From the NCBI GenBank assembly GCA_014384665.1, contig JACNFI010000388.1, positions 1 through 12,696 on the forward strand: 12,696 nucleotides of DNA. The letters run 5' to 3'. The notes beneath the pieces are model-generated. The model was not told where the DNA came from and did not search any database. It worked only from the letters and a program-made list of their open reading frames with translations. Shown in pieces: positions 6,907 to 12,696 of this stretch. The translations under genes and the position numbers were made by a program. The DNA is from Candidatus Cloacimonadota bacterium. GTDB lineage: Bacteria > Cloacimonadota > Cloacimonadia > JGIOTU-2. Position 1 is the first letter of the stretch; the number at the start of each line of letters is the position of its first letter.

Positions 6907-8046
6907 TTACTTATACTCCTCCGCAAGAATCTTCTGTGCAGCAGAAAGTCCAGCACCCCATTCAAATTTCCAGCCTAAATCATGCAAAACCATTTCTAAT
7001 ACAGAGATTACAGCTATAATGTCAAATCTCTCAATATATCCCATATGTGCAATACGGAAAATTTTGCCTTTAACACCTGCTTGTCCGCCAGCAATTGTAA
7101 ATCCATACTCATCTCGCATCTTTTTCACCAACGCCAAGCCATCAACAGTTTTTGGGACTTTTACAGCAGTTACTACATCGCAAGGAGTTTCAGCAAACAT
7201 CTCTAATCCAAGAGCTTTTATCGCAGCACGACAGGCAGTTGCAAGATTGCGATAGCGATTAAATCTTGTCTGGATTCCATCTTCTTTAATTATTTCAATC
7301 GCTTTTAATAAACCCTTAATATGTAAGACAGAACCAGTAAAAGGATCCGTGTTAGTAGCAAGTTTTTTGCGATATAATTTCCAGTCAAAATAATAATTTG
7401 GTTGGGTACATTTTTCTATTTTTGTCCATGCTTTTTCACTAATCGCAGCATAAGCGTGTCCTGGTGGAAGCATAAGTCCTTTTTGCGAGCCAGCAACACA
7501 TATATCAACATTCCAGTCATCCATATAAAATTCCTGACCACCTAAACCAGAGATTGCATCAATTACAAGCAATGCATCAGTTTTACTTACGATTTCTCCA
7601 AGTTCCTTAACTGGCATCACAACACCGGTTGATGTTTCAGTTAATTGAGTATAAACTGCTTTTACATCTGGATTTTCTTTTAGCAAATTGTCAAGAGTTG
7701 CAGGTTGACCAACAGTGCCCCATGGTAAATCAACATAGAGAGATTCTATACCATATTTTTCAGCAATTTCACCCCAGCGTTCTGCAAATTTCCCATTTCT
7801 TATAATAATCGCTTTCTCACCTTTGTTTAGCACATTTGAAACAGCACCTTCCATTGCACCTGTTCCTGATGCAGAGAAGATTAGCACATCGTTTTCTGTT
7901 TGAAACACATATTTCAATCCTTCAATAGCCTGTCCAACCATAGCTTTAAATGCAGGTGTGCGATGATGAACCATTGGTTCAGACATAATCTGCAAAATCT
8001 CCTCCGGTACAGGAGTTGGTCCTGGTGATAGTAAATATTTTTTCAT
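6907..8046 (-). CDS. Class V PLP aminotransferase (serine/alanine-glyoxylate type)
   Basis: The 379-residue protein is a full-length fold-type I, class V aminotransferase. It opens with LLSPGPTPVPEEI, has the cofactor-binding SASGTGAMEGAV loop (58-70), the DAISGLGG segment carrying the ring-contacting Asp (D163), and the PLP-binding lysine K189 in GSQKGLMLPPG. It resembles the AgxT/SgaA and archaeal small-aminotransferase group, which use serine, alanine or aspartate with glyoxylate, pyruvate or 2-oxoglutarate. Substrate choice cannot be read from sequence; serine synthesis or degradation is plausible. A GAAAGGAG ribosome site ends 6 nt before the ATG. The gene is downstream of the mutase on the same strand, but the 238-bp gap with a MITE-like repeat argues that it may be transcribed separately. 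A strong terminator follows it. Confidence 0.9.
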   Translation of the reverse strand: MKKYLLSPGPTPVPEEILQIMSEPMVHHRTPAFKAMVGQAIEGLKYVFQTENDVLIFSASGTGAMEGAVSNVLNKGEKAIIIRNGKFAERWGEIAEKYGIESLYVDLPWGTVGQPATLDNLLKENPDVKAVYTQLTETSTGVVMPVKELGEIVSKTDALLVIDAISGLGGQEFYMDDWNVDICVAGSQKGLMLPPGHAYAAISEKAWTKIEKCTQPNYYFDWKLYRKKLATNTDPFTGSVLHIKGLLKAIEIIKEDGIQTRFNRYRNLATACRAAIKALGLEMFAETPCDVVTAVKVPKTVDGLALVKKMRDEYGFTIAGGQAGVKGKIFRIAHMGYIERFDIIAVISVLEMVLHDLGWKFEWGAGLSAAQKILAEEYK

Positions 8047-8058
8047 CTTTTTCTCCTT

Positions 8059-8248
8059 TCATCCACCTAATAGATGGGTTCTGCAAAATAATTAAATATC
8101 ACGCAACGTTGTCATTCTGAACGAAGTGAAGAATCTCTATGTGTTTATTATGCAGCAAGTTATGAGATTCTTCGTTTCACTCAGAATGACAGTTTAGAGT
8201 AGAAATTAAGTAAAATAACCAATTTTGCAGATCTCATCCACCTAATAG
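8059..8248. repeat. 15-bp direct repeats flanking the MITE-like insertion
   Basis: TCATCCACCTAATAG occurs at 8059-8073 and 8234-8248, 6 bp and 2 bp outside the inverted repeats of the element between them. They may be a long target duplication or older repeats the element landed between. Confidence 0.6.
8080..8231. mobile_element. MITE/REP-like palindromic element
   Basis: A 10-bp terminal inverted repeat, TCTGCAAAAT (8080-8089) with ATTTTGCAGA (8222-8231), encloses a long inner inverted repeat. The arms are 8110-8137 and 8164-8191, 24 of 28 positions matching, and start TGTCATTCTGA. From general knowledge, TGTCATTCTGAGCGAAG-type repeats are scattered in many bacterial genomes. There is no coding capacity. 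The element sits between the mutase stop and the aminotransferase start and may displace or supply regulatory sequence there. Confidence 0.65.
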
Positions 8249-8284
8249 GTAAATGGATTATATTTTATTCATTTCTTATTATTT

Positions 8285-9919
8285 CTAAAATATTATCGGT
8301 TCTTTATATTCTCCAAATTCTTCTTTTAATGTTCCGCACATTTCACCTAAAGTAGCATATTCTCTCACGCAATCAAGAATTTTCGGCATTAGATTTTCAC
8401 CATTTTTTGCTGCGTTCAAAAGCTCTTTTAAGGTATTTTTTACTTTTACATTATCTCGTTCTTTTTTAACTTTATTAAGTTTTCTTTTCTGCTCTTTCTC
8501 AACTTCTTTTGAAATTTTTAATGTCTCAATATCAATCTTTTCTTCTTCCTCAAATATATTAACCCCAATATGATACTTATCTTTCTTCTCTAATGCTCTT
8601 TGGTATTCATAGGCACTGCGAGAGATTTCCCGTTGGAAAAAACCTTTATCAATTGCAGGAACAACTCCACCCAAAGTTTCAATTTTATTGAAGTATTCAT
8701 AAGTTTCTTCTTCAAGTTTTTTTGTCAATGCTTCCACAAAATAAGAACCACCTAATGGGTCAATCGTATTTGCAACTCCCGTTTCATAAGCCAAAAGTTG
8801 CTGAGTCCGCAATGCGATTTTTACTGATTTCTCTGTTGGTAAAGCATAGGTTTCATCCATTGAATTTGTATGAAGCGACTGGGTTCCACCTAAAACCGCT
8901 GCCAATGCTTGAAATGCTGTGCGGATGATGTTATTCTCAGGTTGTTGTGCTGTGAGAGAACAACCTGCGGTTTGGGTATGAAATCTCATTAAGTACGAAC
9001 GGGGATTCTGGGCTTTGTATTTATCACGCATCACCTTTGCCCAGATTCTTCGTGCTGCGCGGTATTTTGCAATCTCTTCAAAAAAATCCAAATGAGAATT
9101 AAAGAAAAATGATAAACGAGGAGCAAAATCATCAACGGACAAACCTGCTTTTATTCCGTATTCAACATAAGTGAGACCATTTGCTAAAGTAAATGCCAAC
9201 TCCTGAAGTGCTGTAGAACCTGCTTCTCTTATGTGATAACCTGAGATGGAAATTGTATTCCACTTTGGCACATTTTCCGAGCAATATGAAAGAATGTCTG
9301 TGATGATTCGCATTGAGGATTCAGGTGGATAAATCCAGGTTTTTTGTGCCTGATATTCTTTTAGCATATCGTTTTGAATCGTGCCTGTTAGAACCTCTGC
9401 AGGTAATCCTTGCTTTTCTCCTACTACGATATACATTGCCAGAAGCATTGCTGCAGGTGGGTTTATGGTCATTGAAGTTGAAATTTTATCCAACGGAATC
9501 CCATCAAAGAGAATTTCCATATCGTGGAGAGTATCAATCGCAACGCCACATTTTCCGACTTCTCCAAGAGAGAAAGGGTCATCAGAATCTCTACCATAAA
9601 GCGTTGGAAAATCAAATGCAACAGAAAGTCCTGTCTGACCGTGCTTCAAAAGATATTTATACCGTTTATTCGTATCTTGAGCAGTTCCAAATCCGGAGAA
9701 TTGCCGCATCGTCCAAAGTCGCCCACGATACATATTTGTATAAACACCGCGTGTGAATGGAAATTCGCCAGGATAACTTATGTCTTTTTCATATTCTAAA
9801 TTAGAAATCTCATCAGGTGTATAAAGCGGTTTTATTTTTAAATCAGAAACGGTTGTAAATTTTTCCTTACGACTTTCCGTTTTTTTAAACCTTTCTTTCC
9901 AAATTTCTTTTTTATTCAT
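8285..9919 (-). CDS. Methylmalonyl-CoA mutase, catalytic (alpha/large) subunit
   Basis: The catalytic barrel subunit of a B12-dependent acyl-CoA mutase, 544 residues from ATG 9919. That start (MNKKEIWKERF) has a GAGGA upstream and an 8-bp overlap with meaB; the in-frame ATG at 9964 would add a Lys/Leu-rich stretch and a 53-bp overlap and is less likely. Conserved blocks include YPGEFPFTRGVY, MYRGRLWTMRQFSGFGTAQ, GLSVAFDFPT, STSMTINPPAA, WNTISISGYHIREAGS, FHTQTAGCSLTAQQPENN and LGGTQSLHTNSMDE. By family knowledge, the Tyr at 64, Arg at 204 and His at 229 correspond to residues that favour methylmalonyl-CoA over isobutyryl-CoA; this mapping is from memory. The protein ends after a charged helical linker with no B12-binding domain, so a separate small subunit, outside this window, is required. 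It interconverts succinyl-CoA and (R)-methylmalonyl-CoA. Confidence 0.92.
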   Translation of the reverse strand: MNKKEIWKERFKKTESRKEKFTTVSDLKIKPLYTPDEISNLEYEKDISYPGEFPFTRGVYTNMYRGRLWTMRQFSGFGTAQDTNKRYKYLLKHGQTGLSVAFDFPTLYGRDSDDPFSLGEVGKCGVAIDTLHDMEILFDGIPLDKISTSMTINPPAAMLLAMYIVVGEKQGLPAEVLTGTIQNDMLKEYQAQKTWIYPPESSMRIITDILSYCSENVPKWNTISISGYHIREAGSTALQELAFTLANGLTYVEYGIKAGLSVDDFAPRLSFFFNSHLDFFEEIAKYRAARRIWAKVMRDKYKAQNPRSYLMRFHTQTAGCSLTAQQPENNIIRTAFQALAAVLGGTQSLHTNSMDETYALPTEKSVKIALRTQQLLAYETGVANTIDPLGGSYFVEALTKKLEEETYEYFNKIETLGGVVPAIDKGFFQREISRSAYEYQRALEKKDKYHIGVNIFEEEEKIDIETLKISKEVEKEQKRKLNKVKKERDNVKVKNTLKELLNAAKNGENLMPKILDCVREYATLGEMCGTLKEEFGEYKEPIIF

Positions 9920-10862
9920 AAGATTTTTTTTCCTCAAGAGCTTTTTTAGTAATTTTATCAGCAATATTGTAAGGATTTATTTTGCGAAGATATGCTTTGT
10001 TTACCAACTCCTCAAGTCGGTCTTCATTTATCACATATTTTTTCAAGTGCGATTTGATCTTTTCTTCAATCAATTCATTGAGTATTAAAGCCATTTTCTC
10101 TTTTCTTTCAATGTCAATCCTGCCATCTTTTTCTAAATATTTTTTGTGAGATTTTATTGTTGAGACAAGTTCTTTCACTCCTGTATGTTCCGTTGCAATT
10201 GTCTTGAGGATTGGATAGTGCCAACCGACCTTCTGCTCCCGCAATTCAAAAGCAAATTTCAATTCTATCATTAAAATATCAGAACCTTCTCTATCACTTT
10301 TGTTAATCACCACTACATCTGCCACTTCCAAAAGTCCTGCCTTCATCGCTTGAATGGAATCTCCCGACTCAGGAACCAAAGTAACAATAGTTGTATCACA
10401 AACCTGTGCAATATCAAGTTCTACTTGTCCGACTCCCACTGTTTCTATGAGAATAAAATCCATTCCAGCAGCATCAAGGACAAGAGCGACATCCTTAGTT
10501 TTTTTTGCTAACCCGCCTAAACTTCCGCGAGATGCCATACTTCTGATAAAAACATTTTCGTGTAAAGCTAAATCTGTCATACGAATTCTATCTCCAAGCA
10601 ATGCTCCGCCTGAGAATGGGGAAGTTGGGTCAACTGCAATGATGCCGATTTTTCTATCATCTTTCAGAAGTTTTTTGACAATAGCGTTTACAAGCGTGGA
10701 TTTTCCCGAGCCAGGAGGTCCTGTAATTCCGATATAATAGGCAGTTCCAGTGTGCGAAAAAATCTCTTCTAATATTTTTGTGTCAGTGCCATTTTCTACT
10801 GCAGTGATTGTTCTTGCAATTGTGATTTTATCGGCATTTAATAATTTTTGTAGATTTTTCAT
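9912..10862 (-). CDS. meaB: MeaB/ArgK-family GTPase, methylmalonyl-CoA mutase chaperone
   Basis: A 316-residue G3E-family GTPase. Walker A is GPPGSGKST (48-56). It is followed by VDPTSPFSGGALLGDRIRM (78-95), the SMASRGSLGG switch region (108-117), ETVGVGQ (140-146) and the guanine-specificity motif NKSD (187-190), with a helical C-terminal dimerisation arm. MeaB proteins gate loading of adenosylcobalamin into methylmalonyl-CoA mutase and protect it from inactivation, using GTP. The gene directly precedes the mutase with an 8-bp overlap, which confirms the partner. Its ATG overlaps the TGA of the DUF1016 C-terminal fragment (ATGA), so its translation appears coupled to that fragment. No independent ribosome site of good strength is evident, which makes the coupling more likely to matter. 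Confidence 0.95.
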   Translation of the reverse strand: MKNLQKLLNADKITIARTITAVENGTDTKILEEIFSHTGTAYYIGITGPPGSGKSTLVNAIVKKLLKDDRKIGIIAVDPTSPFSGGALLGDRIRMTDLALHENVFIRSMASRGSLGGLAKKTKDVALVLDAAGMDFILIETVGVGQVELDIAQVCDTTIVTLVPESGDSIQAMKAGLLEVADVVVINKSDREGSDILMIELKFAFELREQKVGWHYPILKTIATEHTGVKELVSTIKSHKKYLEKDGRIDIERKEKMALILNELIEEKIKSHLKKYVINEDRLEELVNKAYLRKINPYNIADKITKKALEEKKSYE

Positions 10863-11203
10863 TTTTTAATTTGCAATCTCACTTGAGCAACTTGAATTGC
10901 TTTATGCAATTTTTCTGCAAATAATTCTTTTGGTGGTAATTTAGTCAAATACTCAGATACTTTTATTCTATCTTCGTGTAAAAAAAGTAATTCAATTTGT
11001 TCTTTGCCTTTTTCAGCGCATAAGATAAGCCCGACAGGTGGATTTTCGTCATCAAGCATTTCGTATTTTTCTAAATATTTTAGATACAGTTCCATCTGCC
11101 CTTTATATTCTGCTCTGAATTTGCCAAGTTTTAATTCTATTACTAAAAAGCATTTTAATTTTCTATGATAAAACACAAGATCCATATAATAATCAATGTT
11201 CAC
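10859..11203 (-). CDS. DUF1016 (YhcG-type) nuclease, C-terminal part of a split gene
   Basis: The 114-residue frame opens at a GTG created at the inner edge of the GIY-YIG element and holds the core of the YhcG PD-(D/E)XK domain. Asp8 lies in YYMDLVFYH; E23 and K25 in VIELKLGKF form the E-x-K pair. GQMELYLKYL and PPVGLILCAEKGKEQIE follow, as in intact family members. The N-terminal helical domain and first nuclease strand are in the separate frame at 11458-12177. The GTG overlaps the GIY-YIG stop (GTGA), so re-initiation could produce this fragment, and its own stop overlaps the meaB start (ATGA). It may be an inert remnant or may reassemble with the N-terminal part. No frameshift or internal stop is present, so decay is not evident. 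Confidence 0.8.
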   Translation of the reverse strand: MNIDYYMDLVFYHRKLKCFLVIELKLGKFRAEYKGQMELYLKYLEKYEMLDDENPPVGLILCAEKGKEQIELLFLHEDRIKVSEYLTKLPPKELFAEKLHKAIQVAQVRLQIKK

Positions 11204-11454
11204 CCCGTGAGATAATATTTTATTCTATTCTTTATATATCTTTTTCCCCAAGCTGTTTTTAAATATTTTTCCCTATCTGTAGCATCTTGTTGTTTCAAAC
11301 ATCCTTCATAATATACTAATTCCAATGGTCTTCTATTTTTTGTAGATGATACTTTCCCATTTTTATGATCAGCTAGTCTTTTCTTTAGATCATTAGTATA
11401 ACCAACATAGAATTGTTTATCTTTAACACTCCTTAAAACATATACATAATACAT
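11200..11454 (-). CDS. Minimal GIY-YIG endonuclease (COG2827/YhbQ-like)
   Basis: An 84-residue, single-domain GIY-YIG nuclease. The first strands YYVYVL (2-7) and YVGYT (16-20) correspond to the GIY and YIG motifs. R26 in KKRLADH, H30, and E62 in ATDREKYLK are the expected catalytic positions, with AWGKRYIKNR towards the end. There is no separate DNA-recognition domain. These small proteins are common in bacterial genomes; their role is generally not established. The last codons (CTC ACG GGG TGA) are read from the right inverted repeat, with the final GA coming from host sequence. The start lies 3 nt after the stop of the DUF1016 N-part and has only a weak, distant AAGG. The gene is the only cargo of the 284-bp element and is in the same orientation as its host gene. 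Confidence 0.88.
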   Translation of the reverse strand: MYYVYVLRSVKDKQFYVGYTNDLKKRLADHKNGKVSSTKNRRPLELVYYEGCLKQQDATDREKYLKTAWGKRYIKNRIKYYLTG

Positions 11455-11485
11455 TGTTTATATACTAACCTTTATCTCACGGGGT
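11202..11485 (-). mobile_element. 284-bp inverted-repeat element carrying only a GIY-YIG gene
   Basis: ACCCCGTGAGATAA at 11202-11215 and its exact complement at 11472-11485 bound the insert. Removing everything between and including them joins GAT-TT to G-AAC on the - strand and restores a continuous DUF1016 frame (ITLDLNIDYYMDL). No target duplication is seen at the ends; TTGATT occurs at slightly different distances on both sides. No transposase or recombinase is present, so the encoded nuclease is the only candidate mobility function. Confidence 0.8.
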
Positions 11486-12177
11486 AAATCAAGAGTAATT
11501 CTCTTCTGCCTTTCTACAAAGTAAAAGTCCTTTCCTAATTCAAGTATGAATTTTTCAAGAGCATTCAGTATTGCCTTTTCTAAATCCCTTTCGCTGTAGC
11601 TATCTGTAAGTTCCAGGAAATCCAGAACATAAGGGTCTCTAAAAACAAGTTCTGGTGTCATTTTATCTTCTTCTTTTAGTTCTTTAAGTTGCATTTCAAT
11701 GGTCTTTTCGGGAAGTCGTGATAGAGCAGTTCTTTCGTAGAGCAAACTGCTAATTCTATTTTGAAGAGTGCGTGTGCTCCATTTTTCCGTCAAGCAGAGA
11801 GTAGCATAGAATTCTCGTTTTAGTTCATCTTTTATTGGAAGAAGATTGATGATATGAGTCCAGCTTAATCCTTTGAATTCTCCAAGCAGTGATTGGAGAT
11901 TTTGATAATTATCATACAATCGGATCATATTCCAGAGATTTCTGCTTGAATAACCTCTTCCATATTTTGGAACCAATAGTGCAGTCAGTGATTGCACTAT
12001 CTTGGAACCATATTCTGCTTTATCAGATTTTATCATTTCCTCTTTAATTGTCTTTCCAATATTCCAATAAAGAAAAACCATCTCCTGATTAATTGTTGTA
12101 GCAACTTTTTTTCTTGCCTGTTCAATTAAATTAGAAATTTTTCCAAAAATATCTTTTTTCTTATCTATTTCATTCAT
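11458..12177 (-). CDS. DUF1016 (YhcG-type) protein, N-terminal part of a split gene
   Basis: The 239-residue frame carries the helical DUF1016_N domain, with QEMVFLYWNIGKTI (31-44), YGSKIVQSL, GYSSRNLWNMIRLY (75-88) and LSWTHIINLL (104-113). The beginning of the nuclease domain follows (ERDLEKAILNALEKF, then FYFVERQKRITLD ending at D230). The last nine residues (LPREIKVSI) are read from the inserted element and are foreign to the family. YhcG-type proteins are usually about 340-380 residues. Here the active-site half is in a separate frame downstream. The family is restriction-endonuclease-like and common in accessory regions, but its cellular role is not settled. The ATG is 11 bp after the Fe-S gene stop, with a GGAG about 14 nt upstream, so it is in the same transcript. 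The host gene itself looks like an insertion between the Fe-S gene and meaB. Confidence 0.85.
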   Translation of the reverse strand: MNEIDKKKDIFGKISNLIEQARKKVATTINQEMVFLYWNIGKTIKEEMIKSDKAEYGSKIVQSLTALLVPKYGRGYSSRNLWNMIRLYDNYQNLQSLLGEFKGLSWTHIINLLPIKDELKREFYATLCLTEKWSTRTLQNRISSLLYERTALSRLPEKTIEMQLKELKEEDKMTPELVFRDPYVLDFLELTDSYSERDLEKAILNALEKFILELGKDFYFVERQKRITLDLPREIKVSI

Positions 12178-12188
12178 TACTGATTTCT

Positions 12189-12695
12189 TTACTCCAATGA
12201 CTCACAAAGTATCTCCACCACATCCATCACTTGAATATCAATATCCATTGATTTTATTGTTTCTTCAAACATCTGCAGGCAATAAGGACAGGCAACTGCG
12301 ATGATATCAGCACCTGTATCAACCAATTGTTTTATGCGAAGGTCCCCCATTCTCTCATCCTTTTCCCAATCCATCCATAATCCACCTCCTCCTGCTCCAC
12401 AACACACACTTAAATTACGATTGAAATTTTCAACTTCTAAAAGTTTCAATCCGGGAATGTTTTTCAGGATACTTCGGGGTTCTTCATAGATACCATTTTG
12501 CCGGCCAAGTGTGCAAGGGTCGTGATATACAACTCTCTTATCAAAATTTTTATTCGGCTTGATTTTACCATTTTCAATGAGTTGCGAAAGATATTGTGTT
12601 ATGTGAAAAACCTCAAAATCTGCTCCAAAATCTGTATAATCATTTTTGAAAGCTGTATAACAATGAGGTGAACTTACCAAAATTTCGCGCACATT
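12189..12695 (-). CDS. CCG-domain Fe-S oxidoreductase, C-terminal part (5'-partial)
   Basis: The frame is open to the right edge, so only the last 168 residues are seen. They form a CCG (heterodisulfide-reductase HdrB/HdrD type) domain: HDPCTLGRQNG, then the signature CCGAGGGG, then CPYC, followed by the usual acidic VVEIL end. The preceding repeat begins SSPHC where CPHC is common, so the first Cys of that pair is replaced by Ser. In relatives this domain ends larger electron-transfer proteins that connect acyl-CoA dehydrogenase/ETF systems or lactate- and glycolate-type oxidases to quinones. A link to the mutase operon downstream would fit branched-chain or propionate metabolism, but this is inference. 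It is the first visible gene of the tightly spaced - strand operon. Confidence 0.85.
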   Translation of the reverse strand, partial: NVREILVSSPHCYTAFKNDYTDFGADFEVFHITQYLSQLIENGKIKPNKNFDKRVVYHDPCTLGRQNGIYEEPRSILKNIPGLKLLEVENFNRNLSVCCGAGGGGLWMDWEKDERMGDLRIKQLVDTGADIIAVACPYCLQMFEETIKSMDIDIQVMDVVEILCESLE

Positions 12696-12696
12696 A

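Noticed and set aside
6768..6965. Possible small - strand gene between the aminotransferase and DUF512 genes
   Set aside because: It overlaps the aminotransferase end in another frame, runs through the terminator hairpin and has no recognisable features.
9920..9964. Extended N-terminus of the mutase
   Set aside because: The extra Lys/Leu-rich residues lie wholly inside meaB and are not family-like; the start at 9919 has a GAGGA and the usual short overlap.
11200..11485. Group I intron or intein carrying a GIY-YIG homing endonuclease
   Set aside because: There is no room for intron core structure in 284 bp, intein splicing motifs are absent, and the frames are separated by stop codons.

Overview
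The window comes from an AT-rich bacterial genome (lineage not assignable from sequence alone; an uncultivated anaerobe-type bacterium is plausible from a PDZ/radical-SAM/DUF512 protein next to a methylmalonyl-CoA mutase operon, many IR-bounded small insertions and dispersed hairpin repeats). It divides into two parts with opposite transcription: an accessory left part on the + strand (1-5.4 kb) and a metabolic right part on the - strand (5.4-12.7 kb).

Left part. A 5'-truncated surface or secreted protein (BACON-like, CARDB-like and DNRLRE-like modules) is followed by a four-helix membrane protein of unknown family, an AAA_14/DUF4143 ATPase, and a UPF0175/DUF3368 toxin-antitoxin pair. A related multi-hairpin repeat in the same orientation follows the membrane protein (copy A), the ATPase (copy B) and the toxin-antitoxin pair (copy C), giving a cassette-like gene-repeat-gene-repeat layout. 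The PIN toxin reading frame is cut by a 109-bp MITE-like element with 20-bp perfect inverted repeats. Removing the element plus a 2-bp duplication restores a normal-length DUF3368 protein.

Right part. All genes are on the - strand. In transcription order they are: the end of a CCG-domain Fe-S oxidoreductase, a DUF1016 (YhcG-type PD-(D/E)XK nuclease) gene, meaB, the methylmalonyl-CoA mutase catalytic subunit, a class V aminotransferase and the DUF512 radical SAM protein. Tight spacing and 4-8 bp overlaps from the Fe-S gene through the mutase suggest one transcript for propionyl/methylmalonyl-CoA metabolism and associated electron transfer. MeaB serves as the mutase's GTPase chaperone. The mutase's B12-binding subunit is not in the window.

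Most striking locus. The DUF1016 gene is split inside its nuclease domain by a 284-bp element bounded by perfect 14-bp inverted repeats. The element encodes a single 84-residue GIY-YIG endonuclease. It supplies a stop codon for the upstream half 3 nt before its own start. Its own stop overlaps (GTGA) the start of the downstream half, which overlaps (ATGA) meaB. Exact removal from repeat to repeat rejoins the DUF1016 frame to 344 residues. This looks like a minimal nuclease-only mobile element whose ends fit the translation of its host operon. Another MITE-like repeat lies in the mutase-aminotransferase gap, so small IR-bounded insertions are a theme of this genome.
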